64,000 bases of DNA from Prescottella defluvii (GTDB lineage Bacteria > Actinomycetota > Actinomycetes > Mycobacteriales > Mycobacteriaceae), in contig NZ_JPOC01000045.1 in NCBI RefSeq assembly GCF_000738775.1, positions 1 through 64,000 of the forward strand. Direction: 5' to 3'. The first letter of the stretch is position 1; each line of letters opens with the position of its first letter. Shown in pieces: positions 33,512-43,876 of the stretch. The notes under the pieces were generated by a model. That model had not been told where the DNA came from, did not search any database, and worked only from the letters and a program-made list of their open reading frames with translations. A program made the translations under genes and the position numbers.

Positions 33512-35854
33512 ATGAACCGCAAGACTGTGTTCCGCAACCTGGCGATAGTCGCCGGTGTCCTGTTGGTGATCTACGCCTTCAGTTACTTCGGTAACGACAC
33601 GCGCGGGTTCAAGTCGGTCGACACCTCGGTGGCGATCTCGCAGCTCGACTCCAAGAACGTCGAGAAGGCGCAGATCGACGACCGCGAGCAGCAGGTGCGC
33701 CTGTGGCTCAAGGACGGCAACGAGGCGACCCAGGATTCGAACCAGATCATCGCCAAGTACCCCGCCGCGGCGTCCGAGCAGATGTTCGACAAGGTCGCGG
33801 CGTCCGGGGCGCAGGAGTTCAACACCAGCGTGACGCAGGAGAGCTGGCTGACGTCGCTCCTGCTGTTCGTGCTGCCGATGATCATCCTGCTCGGCATCTT
33901 CTTCTTCGTCATGCAGCGCATGCAGGGCGGTGGACGCGGCGGAATGATGGGCTTCGGCAAGTCCAAGGCCAAGCAGCTCTCGAAGGACATGCCCAAGACG
34001 ACGTTCGCGGACGTCGCGGGCGCCGACGAGGCGGTCGAGGAACTGTACGAGATCAAGGACTTCCTGCAGAATCCCGCGCGCTACCAGGCGCTCGGCGCGA
34101 AGATCCCGAAGGGCGTGCTGCTGTACGGCCCGCCCGGCACCGGCAAGACGCTGCTGGCGCGCGCCGTCGCCGGCGAGGCCGGGGTGCCGTTCTTCACGAT
34201 CTCCGGTTCGGACTTCGTCGAGATGTTCGTCGGTGTCGGTGCGTCCCGCGTGCGTGACCTGTTCGAGCAGGCCAAGCAGAACAGCCCCTGCATCATCTTC
34301 GTCGACGAGATCGACGCGGTCGGCCGCCAGCGTGGCGCCGGACTGGGCGGTGGACACGACGAGCGCGAGCAGACCCTCAACCAGCTGCTCGTCGAGATGG
34401 ACGGCTTCGGTGACCGCCAGGGCATCATCCTGATCGCCGCGACCAACCGCCCCGACATCCTCGACCCGGCTCTGCTGCGTCCGGGCCGGTTCGACCGGCA
34501 GATCCCCGTCGGTGCCCCCGACCTGGCCGGTCGCCGCGCGATCCTCAAGGTCCACTCGCAGGGCAAGCCGATCGCGCAGGACGCCGACCTCGAGGGTCTC
34601 GCGAAGCGCACCGTCGGCATGTCCGGCGCAGACCTCGCCAACGTCATCAACGAGGCCGCCCTGCTCACCGCGCGTGAGAACGGCACCGTGATCACCGAGG
34701 CGTCGCTCGAGGAGTCCGTCGACCGCGTGATCGGTGGTCCGCGCCGCAAGAGCCGGATCATCTCGGAGCACGAGCGGAAGATCACCGCGTACCACGAGGG
34801 CGGACACACCCTCGCGGCGTGGGCGATGCCGGACATCGAGCCGATCTACAAGGTCACGATCCTGGCCCGCGGCCGCACCGGTGGTCACGCCATGACCGTG
34901 CCCGAGGACGACAAGGGTCTGATGACCCGGTCGGAGATGATCGCGCGCCTGGTGATGGCGATGGGTGGGCGCGCCGCCGAGGAACTCGTCTTCCACGAGC
35001 CCACGACGGGTGCGTCGTCGGACATCGACCAGGCCACCAAGATCGCCCGCGCGATGGTGACCGAGTACGGCATGAGCGCCAAGCTCGGCGCCGTCCGTTA
35101 CGGCCAGGAGCAGGGCGACCCGTTCCTGGGCCGCTCGATGGGCATGAACTCCGACTACTCGCACGAGGTGGCCCGCGAGATCGACGAGGAGGTGCGCAAC
35201 CTGATCGAGGCCGCGCACACCGAGGCGTGGTCGATCCTCAACGAGTACCGCGATGTCCTCGACATCCTGGCGCGCGAACTGCTCGAGCGTGAGACGCTCA
35301 CCCGCAAGGATCTCGAGCAGATCTTCACGGCCGTCGAGAAGCGGCCCCGCATCACCGCGTTCAACGATTTCGGTGGACGCACACCGTCGACCAAGCCGCC
35401 GATCAAGACGCCGCGGGAACTCGCCGTCGAGCGCGGCGAGACGTGGCCGCCGGCCGTCGAGCCCGAGCCGACGCCCGAGGTGGCGCAGCCGACGTTCGTC
35501 AAGCGGGACACGGTTCCGGCGCCGCCCGCCAACGGCTACGGGGCACCCGATCAGCCGCGGCACCCGCAGTCGCACCCGCAGCATCCGGCCCCGCCGGCGC
35601 AGGGCACCCGACCGGATTACGGTGCGCCCGCCGGCTGGTCCGCGCCGGGCTGGCCGCCGCAGGAACCGGCCGACCAGGGTCGCCCGCAGAACCCGAGTGG
35701 CTGGCAGCCGTACCCGCAGTGGGATCCGCCGCAGCAGCAGCAGCCCACCGATCCGGAGGGGCGTCCGGGCCACCGACCTGGCGATCAACGGACCGGACGG
35801 TCCGATGGCGATACGCCCACACAGGCATGGGAGGGGCCGAGCGGGCCGCAGTAG
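33512..35854 (+). CDS. ftsH: ATP-dependent zinc metalloprotease FtsH
   Basis: A 780-residue membrane AAA+ protease. There are two N-terminal transmembrane helices (about 8-26 and 113-135) flanking a short extracytoplasmic domain, then Walker A GPPGTGKT (206-213), Walker [11 protein letters not shown], the SRH/Arg finger region [19 protein letters not shown], and the M41 zinc motif HEGGH (about 428-432). The Pro/Gln-rich C-terminal tail (about 650-780) is typical of actinobacteria. It degrades misassembled membrane and regulatory proteins. The MNRK start mirrors the mycobacterial orthologue. The 258 bp upstream hold no gene; AAAGGA is 25 nt from the start, so initiation is not well explained. 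Confidence 0.95.
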   Translation: MNRKTVFRNLAIVAGVLLVIYAFSYFGNDTRGFKSVDTSVAISQLDSKNVEKAQIDDREQQVRLWLKDGNEATQDSNQIIAKYPAAASEQMFDKVAASGAQEFNTSVTQESWLTSLLLFVLPMIILLGIFFFVMQRMQGGGRGGMMGFGKSKAKQLSKDMPKTTFADVAGADEAVEELYEIKDFLQNPARYQALGAKIPKGVLLYGPPGTGKTLLARAVAGEAGVPFFTISGSDFVEMFVGVGASRVRDLFEQAKQNSPCIIFVDEIDAVGRQRGAGLGGGHDEREQTLNQLLVEMDGFGDRQGIILIAATNRPDILDPALLRPGRFDRQIPVGAPDLAGRRAILKVHSQGKPIAQDADLEGLAKRTVGMSGADLANVINEAALLTARENGTVITEASLEESVDRVIGGPRRKSRIISEHERKITAYHEGGHTLAAWAMPDIEPIYKVTILARGRTGGHAMTVPEDDKGLMTRSEMIARLVMAMGGRAAEELVFHEPTTGASSDIDQATKIARAMVTEYGMSAKLGAVRYGQEQGDPFLGRSMGMNSDYSHEVAREIDEEVRNLIEAAHTEAWSILNEYRDVLDILARELLERETLTRKDLEQIFTAVEKRPRITAFNDFGGRTPSTKPPIKTPRELAVERGETWPPAVEPEPTPEVAQPTFVKRDTVPAPPANGYGAPDQPRHPQSHPQHPAPPAQGTRPDYGAPAGWSAPGWPPQEPADQGRPQNPSGWQPYPQWDPPQQQQPTDPEGRPGHRPGDQRTGRSDGDTPTQAWEGPSGPQ

Positions 35855-35874
35855 TCGGCTCGCAACTAGGCTTA

Positions 35875-35911
35875 GCCCTGGCTCACCCCCGTTATCAGGG
35901 TGGGCCAGGGC
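35875..35911 (+). terminator. Terminator between ftsH and folE
   Basis: GCCCTGG and GCCAGGGC arms with an inner CACCC/GGGTG form a hairpin of about 13 bp with one bulge. It starts 21 bp after the ftsH stop and ends just before the folE ribosome-binding site. It has no U-tract. Confidence 0.6.
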
Positions 35912-35941
35912 ATTCAGCCCCGATACTGGAGGTGCGGTCGG

Positions 35942-36559
35942 TTGTCGGTGAACCAGCTGGGAAGTGAGCCGGTCGCGCTCATGACGGGTAGGCCTTTCGA
36001 TCAGGCACGGGCCGAGGCCGCGGTTCGTGAACTGTTGATCGCGGTCGGTGAGGATCCCGACCGCCCGGGACTGCTCGACACTCCGGCGCGTGTCGCACGC
36101 GCCTACCGTGAGGTGTTCGCAGGCCTCTACACCGAGCCGGACGACGTGCTGAACACGACGTTCGACGAGGGACATCAGGAACTCGTGCTGGTGCGCGACA
36201 TCCCCATGTACTCCACCTGTGAGCACCACCTGGTCTCGTTCCACGGCGTCGCGCATGTCGGCTACATCCCCGGCCCGACCGGTCGGGTGACGGGACTGTC
36301 GAAGCTGGCGCGGGTCGTCGATCTCTACGCGAAGCGTCCGCAGGTGCAGGAGCGGCTCACGAGCCAGATCGCCGACGCGTTGATGCGCAAACTCGATCCC
36401 CGCGGTGCGATCGTCGTCGTCGAGGCCGAGCACCTGTGCATGGCGATGCGCGGCATCCGTAAGCCCGGTGCGAGCACCACGACGTCAGCGGTGCGGGGGC
36501 TGTTCCAGTCGAACTCCGCCTCCCGTGCCGAGGCTCTGGATCTGATCCTGCGCAAGTGA
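35942..36559 (+). CDS. folE: GTP cyclohydrolase I
   Basis: A 205-residue enzyme. The zinc ligands are in [22 protein letters not shown] (Cys and His about 92-95) and in [16 protein letters not shown] (Cys about 163). [23 protein letters not shown] is the conserved central block. It makes dihydroneopterin triphosphate from GTP, the first step of folate synthesis. TTG at 35942 is chosen because GGAGG lies 9 nt upstream; GTG at 35948 is 15 nt away. It heads the folE-P-B-K operon with a 4-nt overlap into folP. Confidence 0.95.
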   Translation: MSVNQLGSEPVALMTGRPFDQARAEAAVRELLIAVGEDPDRPGLLDTPARVARAYREVFAGLYTEPDDVLNTTFDEGHQELVLVRDIPMYSTCEHHLVSFHGVAHVGYIPGPTGRVTGLSKLARVVDLYAKRPQVQERLTSQIADALMRKLDPRGAIVVVEAEHLCMAMRGIRKPGASTTTSAVRGLFQSNSASRAEALDLILRK

Positions 36560-37440
36560 TCGTCTTACCGAACCCGGGCCGCCCCGTCGTGATGGGCGTC
36601 CTCAACGTGACCGCCGATTCGTTCTCCGACGGGGGCCGATTCCTCGACCGGGATGCCGCGGTCGCGCACGGCGTGCGTCTGCGCGATCTGGGTGTCGACA
36701 TCGTGGACGTCGGAGGTGAGTCCACCCGGCCGGGGGCTGCCCGCGTCGACCCCGCGGTCGAGGCGGCCCGGGTCGCGCCGGTGATCGCCGAGCTGGTGGC
36801 CGAGGGCATCACCGTCAGCGTCGACACGATGCGGGCGTCGGTGGCGCAGGCGGCTGTCGAGGCCGGAGTCACCATCGTCAACGACGTGTCGGGTGGACGC
36901 GCGGACGCGGACATGGCCCGGGTGGTCGCCGATGCGGGCGTGCCCTGGATCCTGATGCACTGGCGTCCCACCGGCGATTTCGTCCACGCCGGCGGGTCGA
37001 CGCACTACGACGACGTGGTCCGGGACGTCCGCGACGAGCTGCTGGTCCAGGTGGACGCGGCTGTCGCGGCCGGGGTGGATCCGAAGTCGATCGCGCTGGA
37101 TCCGGGCCTCGGTTTCGTCAAGGATCAGCACCACAACTGGCAGTTGCTCAATCGGCTCCCGGAATTGGTGGAGCTCGGTTTCCCGGTCCTGATCGGGGCG
37201 TCCCGCAAGCGTTTCCTCGGGTCGCTGCTCGCGGACCCGGACGGTGCCGTGCGGCCGCCGGCCGGTCGCGAGGTGGCGACGGCGGTGGTGTCCGCCCTCG
37301 CGGTGACTCACGGCGCGTGGGGCGTGCGGGTGCACGATGCGCAGGCCTCGCTCGACGCGATCGCGGTCGCGGAGGCGTGGGCGAGGGGTTCCGAGAACCC
37401 GAGTTCCATCGGTGACGTGCCAGGAGGTGGCGGTGAGTGA
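36556..37440 (+). CDS. folP: Dihydropteroate synthase
   Basis: A 294-residue TIM-barrel DHPS. The two pterin-binding signatures are [15 protein letters not shown] (about 13-27) and [15 protein letters not shown] (about 46-60). NDVSGG, the Asp-Pro-Gly-Leu-Gly-Phe-x-Lys segment and GASRKRFLG (the sulfonamide/pABA site) are intact. It condenses pABA with dihydropterin pyrophosphate and is the sulfonamide target. GTG start overlaps the folE stop (GTGA); the stop overlaps the folB start. Confidence 0.96.
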   Translation: MIVLPNPGRPVVMGVLNVTADSFSDGGRFLDRDAAVAHGVRLRDLGVDIVDVGGESTRPGAARVDPAVEAARVAPVIAELVAEGITVSVDTMRASVAQAAVEAGVTIVNDVSGGRADADMARVVADAGVPWILMHWRPTGDFVHAGGSTHYDDVVRDVRDELLVQVDAAVAAGVDPKSIALDPGLGFVKDQHHNWQLLNRLPELVELGFPVLIGASRKRFLGSLLADPDGAVRPPAGREVATAVVSALAVTHGAWGVRVHDAQASLDAIAVAEAWARGSENPSSIGDVPGGGGE

Positions 37441-37834
37441 CGGCAGCGGTGTCGCGGGCGATCGCATCGAGTTGCGGGGGCTGAAGGTCCGCGGCAACCA
37501 CGGGGTGTTCGATCACGAGAAGCGGGACGGTCAGGACTTCTTCGTCGATGTGACGTTGTGGATGGATCTGGCGCCGGCGGCGGCGTCGGACGATCTGAAC
37601 GACACCTTCGACTACGGCGACCTCGCGCAGCGTGCCGCGACTATCGTCGCCGGTCCCGCGCGGGACCTGATCGAGACGGTGGCCGCGGAGATCGCGGACG
37701 ACGTGATGCACGATCCGCGGGTCCGGCGCGTGGAGGTGGTGCTGCACAAGCCGTCCGCGCCGATCCCGCTGACATTCGCGGACGTCGCGGTGGTCGCGAG
37801 CCGAACGCGCGCAGGTTCCGAGGGCTCCCGGTGA
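37433..37834 (+). CDS. folB: Dihydroneopterin aldolase
   Basis: A 133-residue enzyme of the tunnelling fold. [32 protein letters not shown] carries the conserved Gly-x-x-Glu-Arg/Glu-Lys substrate region, and [11 protein letters not shown] gives the C-terminal Lys-Pro motif. It cleaves dihydroneopterin to hydroxymethyl-dihydropterin and glycolaldehyde. The GTG at 37433 follows AGGAGG and overlaps the end of folP by 8 bp; the stop overlaps folK (GTGA). Confidence 0.95.
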   Translation: MSDGSGVAGDRIELRGLKVRGNHGVFDHEKRDGQDFFVDVTLWMDLAPAAASDDLNDTFDYGDLAQRAATIVAGPARDLIETVAAEIADDVMHDPRVRRVEVVLHKPSAPIPLTFADVAVVASRTRAGSEGSR

Positions 37835-38337
37835 GTCGGGCGGTCCTGTCGATCGGCTCCAACGTCGGGGACAGCCTCGGTCACCTGCAGGGCGTCGTCG
37901 ACGGTCTCCGTGAGTGGATCGTCGCGGTCTCGCCGGTCTACGCGACCGCCCCGTGGGGCGGTGTCGAACAACAGGACTTCCTGAACGCGACGGTGATCGT
38001 CGACGATCCCGGGACGGACTGCCGGGGCTGGCTGCGACGCGGACAGCGCCTCGAGGCCGACGCCGATCGGGTTCGGGAGCAGCGGTGGGGACCGCGCACG
38101 TTGGACGTCGACGTCGTCACGTGCGACGGGATCCGCAGCGACGATCCCGAGCTGACTCTTCCGCATCCCCGCGCACACGAACGGGCCTTCGTGTTGGTGC
38201 CCTGGCTGGACGTGGACCGGGAGGCGACGCTCGACGTGGGTGGCGGCGCCGTCCGGGTCGACGATCTGGTCGCGGGCCTCGACGCGGCCGAAAGAGACGG
38301 AGTTCGCCGGACGGCACTGCGACTGGAACTACGGTAG
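37831..38337 (+). CDS. folK: 6-hydroxymethyl-7,8-dihydropterin pyrophosphokinase
   Basis: A 168-residue [21 protein letters not shown] is the N-terminal Gly-Ser-Asn-x-Gly-Asp signature, [17 protein letters not shown] the pterin-binding loop, and [13 protein letters not shown] the signature containing the Mg2+-binding Asp pair. It transfers pyrophosphate from ATP to the pterin and completes the FolP substrate pathway. It starts by GTGA overlap with folB and is followed 5 bp later by a DUF3180 gene. Confidence 0.95.
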   Translation: MSRAVLSIGSNVGDSLGHLQGVVDGLREWIVAVSPVYATAPWGGVEQQDFLNATVIVDDPGTDCRGWLRRGQRLEADADRVREQRWGPRTLDVDVVTCDGIRSDDPELTLPHPRAHERAFVLVPWLDVDREATLDVGGGAVRVDDLVAGLDAAERDGVRRTALRLELR

Positions 38338-38342
38338 CCGTG

Positions 38343-38810
38343 ATGAAGCCGACCCGGATCTGGGACCTGTTGTCGCTGACACTGCTGGCCGCGGTCGCGA
38401 CCTGGTTGCTGGTGCGTGTCTCGTACGGCTCGCTGCCGCCGATTCCCGTCTACGCGGGGGCGTCGCTGTACCCGGTGGCGCTCATCGAGGCGGTGATGGC
38501 GTTCGTGATCCGCTCCCGGGTCCGCGGGCACGCGATCGGTCCGGGTCCGCGGCAGCTGCACCCGATCACCGCGGCCCGAGCGGCGGCGTTGGCGAAGGCG
38601 TCGGCGCTGGTCGGGGCGGCGAGCGCCGGTGTGTGGGCAGGTTTCCTGGTGTTCCTGTGGCCGCAGCGTTCGCAGTTGCGGGCGGCGGTGTCGGACAGTC
38701 CCGGCGCCATCGTCGGGCTGGTTGCGGCGGTCTTGCTGGTGGGGGCCGCGCTGTGGCTCGAGCACTGCTGCCGGACACCGGACGACTCATCGGACGAACC
38801 CGCGCACTGA
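38343..38810 (+). CDS. DUF3180 family membrane protein
   Basis: A 155-residue protein with four hydrophobic helices (about 8-27, 38-57, 80-103, 118-140). It is the small membrane protein that follows folK throughout the mycolate actinobacteria. Nothing in the sequence suggests catalysis. It could support the neighbouring pathway or the envelope. The start is ATG at 38343, 5 bp after the folK stop (an in-frame GTG at 38340 is possible), so it belongs to the fol operon. Confidence 0.85.
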   Translation: MKPTRIWDLLSLTLLAAVATWLLVRVSYGSLPPIPVYAGASLYPVALIEAVMAFVIRSRVRGHAIGPGPRQLHPITAARAAALAKASALVGAASAGVWAGFLVFLWPQRSQLRAAVSDSPGAIVGLVAAVLLVGAALWLEHCCRTPDDSSDEPAH

Positions 38811-38914
38811 TTGCACGATCGGGTAATCGGGCAAACAAGTAATCGGGCAAACGGGATCTGTGCCGCGAAGTGTCCGGGCGGAGGTTCCCGCGGAGTGCGG
38901 CTACCCTGATCTGC

Positions 38915-39862
38915 ATGACGGTTCCGGGTCGCGCCAAGTCAGTACGCCGCAACCGGCGCAGTGCGAGCCAGATGATCATTGCCGGTCTCGTTGTGCTCGC
39001 CGTCGCCGCTTCTTTGTTCATGATCTTCAGCGAAAGCGTCCAGCTGCTGCGGGTCGGTCTGGTGATCGCGCTGTGGGCTGCGACGCTCGGCGCCATCGCC
39101 ATGACGAAGTACCGGCGCGAATCAGCCCTCGACAAGGCGAAGGTCCGCGACCTGCAGAAGGTGTACGAGCTGCAGCTGGAGCGGGAGATCGGCGCGCGCC
39201 GCGAGTACGAGCTGGGTGTCGAGGCCCGTGTCCGCGGGGAACTGGGGGCCGAGGCCGAGAACATCGCGGCGCTACGCGAAGAGCTGGCCGCGCTGCGCAA
39301 GAATCTCGAGGTCCTGTTCGAGGGACGGCTGCCCGAGGAGCGGACGGCCCTGCGTGCGGAGTCGACGCGGGTCCAGGAACTGGCGGGTGGCCGTCGGCCC
39401 GCGGCACCGGGCCCGTTCCGGCCGGCCACGCCGCCGCCGGTACGGAACACCGCCCCGCGACCGGTGCAGGCGCAGAGCGGGCCGTCGTTCGCATCGCCGT
39501 ACGACGACCCGGTGACCGCTGAGACGTCGGTGGTTCCGGAACCGATCGACGTCGAGGTCGACGTGGTCGCCGAGCCGCAGGCGGCGCCGGTGTCCCGCGT
39601 CGAGCCGGTCGCGGATCCGGCCGCCGAACCAGCCGAAGCAGCCGAGGCAGCCGAGGCAGTCGAGGCGGGCACCGAAACCGTCGAGGAAGCCGAGGCGAGC
39701 GAGTCGCCCGCACCGTCGCGGCGGTCGCGGCGCCGGGCCGAGGACGCCACCGACGTCGGGGGTGCGCACTCCAACGGGCTGTCGGTCGCCGAGATCATGG
39801 CGAACATGAAGTCGGCGGATTCGGGTGGTGCCGAGCCGCGCCGTCGTCGCCGCGCCGAGTGA
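38915..39862 (+). CDS. DUF6779-like membrane protein with coiled coil and Ala/Glu-rich tail
   Basis: A 315-residue protein: two adjacent transmembrane helices (about 20-40 and 45-65), a charged coiled coil (about 75-150, containing KVRDLQKVYELQLEREIGARREY), then a long low-complexity Pro/Ala/Glu tail ending in a basic cluster (about 295-315). The gene looks leaderless: TACCCT at 38902-38907 with 7 nt before the ATG. It has the same position as the Ala-rich membrane protein between folK/DUF3180 and the pan genes in mycobacteria. Function unknown; a structural role at the membrane is possible. Confidence 0.8.
   Translation: MTVPGRAKSVRRNRRSASQMIIAGLVVLAVAASLFMIFSESVQLLRVGLVIALWAATLGAIAMTKYRRESALDKAKVRDLQKVYELQLEREIGARREYELGVEARVRGELGAEAENIAALREELAALRKNLEVLFEGRLPEERTALRAESTRVQELAGGRRPAAPGPFRPATPPPVRNTAPRPVQAQSGPSFASPYDDPVTAETSVVPEPIDVEVDVVAEPQAAPVSRVEPVADPAAEPAEAAEAAEAVEAGTETVEEAEASESPAPSRRSRRRAEDATDVGGAHSNGLSVAEIMANMKSADSGGAEPRRRRRAE
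39631..39666 (+). repeat. 9-bp tandem repeat in the DUF6779-like gene
   Basis: Four copies of AGCCGAGGC with single-base changes (AGCCGAAGC at 39631, AGTCGAGGC at 39658) encode the Ala-Glu-Ala run in the acidic tail. In-frame copy-number change would vary tail length without disrupting the gene. Confidence 0.75.
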
Positions 39863-40008
39863 TCCGTCGAGGTCCCGGCCCTGCTCAGCGTGAAGTGAGC
39901 TGTAGATCACGTCACTAGCCCGTGGCGGCGTGTCTCCGCGCGGGGCTATTCTCTCCGCAGAACGTCTGGTACCCGCCGAGCGGGACTGGAACGAACGAGA
40001 GGACGAGT

Positions 40009-40935
40009 GTGACCTCTTTCGGGATCACCAATGGGCCTGCGCCTGCACGATTGACGGTAGGAATCGTCTCGGCGGGCCGGGTCGGAACTGCCGTAGGCGC
40101 CGCGCTCGAGCGGGTCGGCCATCTCGTCGTCGCATGTTCTGCGGTGTCCGACGCTTCCGTTCTCCGTGCCGAGACCCGGCTTCCCGATACCGAGATCCTG
40201 CCGGTCGCCGACGTCGCGGCCCGGGTCGAACTGCTGATTCTCGCGGTTCCCGACGACGAACTCGCGGGTCTGGTCAACGGATTGGCCGCCACCGAGGTGG
40301 TGCGCCCCGGCACGATCGTCGTGCACACGTCCGGTGCCAACGGCATCGGGATCCTGGCGCCGCTCACCGCGCAGGGCGTCATCCCGCTCGCGATCCATCC
40401 GGCGATGACCTTCACCGGCCACGCCGAGGACACCGCGCGCCTGTCGGACGCCTGCTTCGGCATCACGGCGGCCGACGACATCGGCTACGCGATCGGCCAG
40501 TCCCTCGTGCTGGAGATCGGTGGCGAGCCGGTGCGGGTCCGGGAGGCCGTCCGCCCGCTCTATCACGCGGCCCTCGCGCACGGCAGCAATCACCTGGTGA
40601 CGCTCGTCGTCGATGCGGTCGAGGCGCTGCGGGTGGCCCTCGAAGGCCAGGAACTGATGGGCCAGGAACTCGTCGGTGACGACCCCAACGGGTTGCCTGA
40701 GCGGGTGCTGCAACCGTTGCTGTCGGCGGCGCTGGACAACGCGCTGCGGCGGGGGCAGTCGGCGTTGACCGGCCCCGTCGCCCGCGGGGACGCCGCAGCC
40801 GTCGCGAAGCACCTCGAGGTTCTCGAGGATGTGGATCCGGACCTGGCCGCCGGATACCGGGCCCTGTCGCTGCGGACTGCGCAGCGCACGGGTGCCAAGC
40901 CCGAACTGATGGATGTACTCGAGGATCGAGGATGA
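40009..40935 (+). CDS. Rossmann/DUF2520 protein, candidate ketopantoate reductase-like
   Basis: A 308-residue dehydrogenase-like protein. An N-terminal NAD(P)-binding Rossmann fold starts [24 protein letters not shown] (Gly-x-x-x-x-Gly-x-x-Gly variant, about 16-35), [17 protein letters not shown] follows, and a helical DUF2520 domain (about 150-290) has [20 protein letters not shown]. This is the 6-phosphogluconate-dehydrogenase-like architecture also used by PanE/PanG reductases. It overlaps panC by 4 nt (ATGA) and leads the panC-panD-coaX row, so reduction of ketopantoate is a reasonable hypothesis, not established. GTG at 40009 follows GAGAGGA. Confidence 0.8.
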   Translation: MTSFGITNGPAPARLTVGIVSAGRVGTAVGAALERVGHLVVACSAVSDASVLRAETRLPDTEILPVADVAARVELLILAVPDDELAGLVNGLAATEVVRPGTIVVHTSGANGIGILAPLTAQGVIPLAIHPAMTFTGHAEDTARLSDACFGITAADDIGYAIGQSLVLEIGGEPVRVREAVRPLYHAALAHGSNHLVTLVVDAVEALRVALEGQELMGQELVGDDPNGLPERVLQPLLSAALDNALRRGQSALTGPVARGDAAAVAKHLEVLEDVDPDLAAGYRALSLRTAQRTGAKPELMDVLEDRG

Positions 40936-41882
40936 GCACTGTGACCGAAGCTTCTGCGCTGCAGGGCGGATACAAGCGCGGCGAACTGACCGTGCACCAC
41001 GACCCCGCGATCGTGACGCGGGTGTCGAAGGCGCTGCGGGGTGTCGGCCGTCAGGTCGCGCTCGTCCCGACGATGGGCGCCCTGCACTCGGGTCACATCG
41101 AGCTGGTCCGCCAGGCGAAGCTGACCGGTGCGGTGGTGATCGTGTCGATCTTCGTCAATCCGCTGCAGTTCGGCGCGAACGAGGATCTGGACGCCTACCC
41201 GCGCACCCTCGACGCGGATCTGGAGTTGCTGCGCGCGGAGGGCGTCGAGCTGGTCTTCGCGCCCAACGCGTCGGCGATGTACCCGGACGGCCCGCGGACC
41301 ACGGTGCTTCCCGGTCCGCTCGGCGCCGAACTCGAGGGCGCGAGCCGTCCGACGCACTTCGCCGGCATGCTCACCGTCGTCGCGAAGCTGCTGCAGATCG
41401 CGGCACCCAACGCGGCGTACTTCGGCGAGAAGGATTACCAGCAGCTGACGCTGATCCGGCAGATGGTGCGCGACCTCAACTTCGACGTCCGGATCGTCGG
41501 TGTGCCGACCGTCCGCGAGCAGGACGGCCTGGCGCTGTCCTCCCGCAATCGCTATCTCGATGCCGAGCAGCGTGAACTGGCGACCGTGCTGTCGGCGGCG
41601 CTCGTCGCGGGCGCCCACGCGGCCGCCGGCGGTGCGGACGGGATCCTGGCCGTCGCGCGCGACGTGCTCGCGTCCGCCCCGGGTGTCGAGGTGGACTACC
41701 TCGAGGTGCGCGGCGTGGATCTCGGGCCGGCGCCGGAGCGGGGTGACGGCAGACTGCTCGTCGCCGCGCGCATCGGTGCCACCCGGCTGATCGACAACGT
41801 CGGTGTCGCGGTGGGGACCGGGTTCCTCGAGCGCGACCCCCAGCCGGGCGATCCGGCCACAGACGACCTCCTCTCCCACTGA
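40932..41882 (+). CDS. panC: Pantothenate synthetase
   Basis: A 316-residue Pan[20 protein letters not shown] holds the His-x-Gly-His ATP motif (about 46-60), [18 protein letters not shown] is the pantoate/ATP loop, [10 protein letters not shown] and SSRNRYL (the Lys-Met/Ser-Lys-Ser-like signature) are present. It condenses pantoate with beta-alanine using ATP. It overlaps the DUF2520 gene, and panD, which supplies the beta-alanine, follows 16 bp later. Confidence 0.96.
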   Translation: MSTVTEASALQGGYKRGELTVHHDPAIVTRVSKALRGVGRQVALVPTMGALHSGHIELVRQAKLTGAVVIVSIFVNPLQFGANEDLDAYPRTLDADLELLRAEGVELVFAPNASAMYPDGPRTTVLPGPLGAELEGASRPTHFAGMLTVVAKLLQIAAPNAAYFGEKDYQQLTLIRQMVRDLNFDVRIVGVPTVREQDGLALSSRNRYLDAEQRELATVLSAALVAGAHAAAGGADGILAVARDVLASAPGVEVDYLEVRGVDLGPAPERGDGRLLVAARIGATRLIDNVGVAVGTGFLERDPQPGDPATDDLLSH

Positions 41883-41898
41883 AACCGAAGGGCCGAAG

Positions 41899-42321
41899 AT
41901 GCTGCGCACCATGATGAAGTCGAAGATCCACCGGGCCACGGTCACGCACGCGGACCTGCACTACGTGGGTTCGGTGACCGTCGATCAGGAGCTGATGGAG
42001 GCGGCCGATCTGCTCGAGGGTGAGCAGGTCACGATCGTCGACATCGACAACGGCGCCCGCCTCGAGACGTACGTCATCACCGGTGAGCGTGGTTCCGGTG
42101 TCATCGGGATCAACGGTGCCGCAGCGCATCTGGTGAATCCTGGTGACCTGGTGATCCTCATCGCGTACGGCGTGATGAACGAGCAGGAGATTCGCGAGTA
42201 CGCGCCGCGCGTGGTGTTCGTGGATGGCGACAACAAGCCGGTGGAGCTCGGTACGGATCCGGCGCACGCGCCCGAGGGTTCCGGACTGATCACCCCGCGG
42301 ATGCTCTCCAGCCTGGTGTAG
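41899..42321 (+). CDS. panD: Aspartate 1-decarboxylase
   Basis: A 140-residue pyruvoyl enzyme. The self-processing site Gly-Ser is in [10 protein letters not shown] (Gly24-Ser25), preceded by [43 protein letters not shown] and [11 protein letters not shown] are standard. Autocleavage yields the pyruvoyl group that decarboxylates aspartate to beta-alanine. coaX begins 3 bp after its stop. Confidence 0.96.
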   Translation: MLRTMMKSKIHRATVTHADLHYVGSVTVDQELMEAADLLEGEQVTIVDIDNGARLETYVITGERGSGVIGINGAAAHLVNPGDLVILIAYGVMNEQEIREYAPRVVFVDGDNKPVELGTDPAHAPEGSGLITPRMLSSLV

Positions 42322-42324
42322 ACG

Positions 42325-43137
42325 GTGCTCCTCACCGTCGACGTCCGGAACACCAACATCGTTCTCGGTCTGTTCACCGGTAGCGGCTCGCACTCGAAGC
42401 TGGTGCGGGACTGGCGGATGCGCACCGATCCGCGGTTGACGGCCGACGAGTTGGCGCTCAAGATCCGGGGGCTGCTCGGCGCCGCCGCCGAGCAGGTCAC
42501 CGGGGTGTCCGCGCTCTCGACCGTGCCGTCGGTGTTGCGCGAGATCCGGGTGATGCTGGGCCGGTACTGGGATCACGTTCCCCATGTCGTGGTGGAGCCC
42601 GGTGTCCGGACCGGTGTGCCGCTGCTGGTCGACAATCCCAAGGAAGTGGGCGCCGACCGCATCGTCAACAGTCTTGCGGCGCATCACTTCTACGACGGTG
42701 CGTGCATCATCGTCGACTTCGGTACGTCGACGTGTGTCGACGTCGTCTCCGCGAAGGGGGAGTTCCTCGGCGGGGCGATCGCGCCGGGGCTCGAGATCTC
42801 CACGGACGCACTCGCTTCCCAGTCGGCTGCACTCCGCAAGGTGGAATTGTTGCGGCCCCGATCGGTGGTCGGCAAGAACACGGTCGAGTGCATGCAGTCG
42901 GGTGCGGTGTTCGGATTCGCCGGCCTGGTCGACGGCCTGGTCAGTCGCGTGCGTCGTGAACTCGCCGCGTTCGGCGGCCCCGACGTCGCGGTGATCGCGA
43001 CGGGGGACAGCGCGCCGCTGATCATGCCGGAATGCGAGACGGTGGAGCATCACGAGCCGGAGTTGACGCTCGAGGGGCTCCGGCTGGTGTACGAGCGCAA
43101 TCTCGCGCGCCGGAGTGCGCGCCGCACCGAGGTCTGA
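42325..43137 (+). CDS. coaX: Type III pantothenate kinase
   Basis: A 270-residue ASKHA-fold kinase. [16 protein letters not shown] is the phosphate-1 motif, [11 protein letters not shown] and [28 protein letters not shown] the phosphate-2/adenosine segments. It phosphorylates pantothenate in CoA synthesis and belongs to the K+-dependent, CoA-insensitive class. GTG start, tightly coupled to panD. Confidence 0.95.
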   Translation: MLLTVDVRNTNIVLGLFTGSGSHSKLVRDWRMRTDPRLTADELALKIRGLLGAAAEQVTGVSALSTVPSVLREIRVMLGRYWDHVPHVVVEPGVRTGVPLLVDNPKEVGADRIVNSLAAHHFYDGACIIVDFGTSTCVDVVSAKGEFLGGAIAPGLEISTDALASQSAALRKVELLRPRSVVGKNTVECMQSGAVFGFAGLVDGLVSRVRRELAAFGGPDVAVIATGDSAPLIMPECETVEHHEPELTLEGLRLVYERNLARRSARRTEV

Positions 43138-43219
43138 GCGCCCGGAGTTACCGGCGTCACTGCATGTTCGGGGTTCGGTGGGCTTCCGTCGTTGCTGATG
43201 TTGTGTCACACTGTTCGAC

Positions 43220-43261
43220 GTGTCCCGTTGCATGAGTGCCCAGGAGTGTTGTCGAGGCTGA
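43220..43261 (+). CDS. Cysteine-rich leader peptide (putative cysteine attenuator)
   Basis: A short frame GTG(43220)...TGA(43261) encodes MSRCMSAQECCRG, 13 residues with three Cys including a tandem Cys-Cys; an internal ATG at 43232 would give MSAQECCRG. CACACT at 43207-43212 lies 7 nt before the GTG, a leaderless arrangement. The peptide ends 39 nt before the cysteine-dioxygenase-like gene. Mycobacteria are known (Canestrari and co-workers, from memory) to use leaderless poly-Cys short ORFs as cysteine-responsive attenuators of sulfur operons. The position, codon content and downstream functions all fit that mechanism. Whether the control is positive or negative is not readable here. Confidence 0.65.
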   Translation: MSRCMSAQECCRG

Positions 43262-43300
43262 ACGCTGCCTTGACCAATTTCACTTCCTGGAGCTCTTCTC

Positions 43301-43876
43301 ATGCTTTCTGCATATTCTTTTGACGTCTTCACGTCCGCTTCCGACCGTGGTGCCCGCCACCTCCGTTCCGCGCTGCCCTCCCGGCTGCGTCCCGCGGACC
43401 TGCTGCGCATCACCGATCAGGGTGCCGCCGACGTCCTCGAGGGCCGCCACGACCACCTCCTGCCGGGCGCATTTCCGACGCGCGAGCGGTGGTCGGCCCG
43501 GCTCCACGCCGACGACGACGTCGACGTCTGGTTGATCAGCTGGGTTCCCGGCAGATCCACCGAATTACATGACCACGCAGGTTCTTTCGGGGCACTGACG
43601 GTTCTGAGCGGAAGCCTCGCGGAGTACCGCTGGACCGGTGGCGAGTTGCGCCGCCGCACCCTGGAGGCCGGCGACCAGGCGTCGTTCCCGCTGGGATGGG
43701 TGCACGACGTGATGCGCGCTCCGGTCCCGGCCGCTGCCACCACCGAACCCACGCTGAGCGTGCACGCGTACTCGCCGCCGCTCGCCGCCATGTCCTACTA
43801 CGAGGTCACCGATCGCGGGGCGTTGCGCCGCACCCGCACCGAGCTGACCGATCTGCCCGAAGGGGGCTCCAAGTGA
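43301..43876 (+). CDS. Cysteine dioxygenase-like cupin
   Basis: A 191-residue cupin. The iron ligands are His90 and His92 in STELHDHAGSFGAL and His135 in LGWVHDV; Tyr157 in SVHAYSPPL matches the catalytic Tyr of cysteine dioxygenase. The crosslinking Cys of mammalian enzymes is replaced by Gly (GSFG), as is usual in bacterial CDO-type thiol dioxygenases. It would oxidise cysteine (or a related thiol such as 3-mercaptopropionate) to the sulfinate. It follows the Cys-rich leader and overlaps the rhodanese gene by 4 nt. Confidence 0.85.
   Translation: MLSAYSFDVFTSASDRGARHLRSALPSRLRPADLLRITDQGAADVLEGRHDHLLPGAFPTRERWSARLHADDDVDVWLISWVPGRSTELHDHAGSFGALTVLSGSLAEYRWTGGELRRRTLEAGDQASFPLGWVHDVMRAPVPAAATTEPTLSVHAYSPPLAAMSYYEVTDRGALRRTRTELTDLPEGGSK

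Noticed and set aside
39892-39917. CRP-like site GTGA...TCAC upstream of the DUF2520 gene
   Set aside because: The half-sites are 8 nt apart instead of 6, so the symmetry does not fit CRP.
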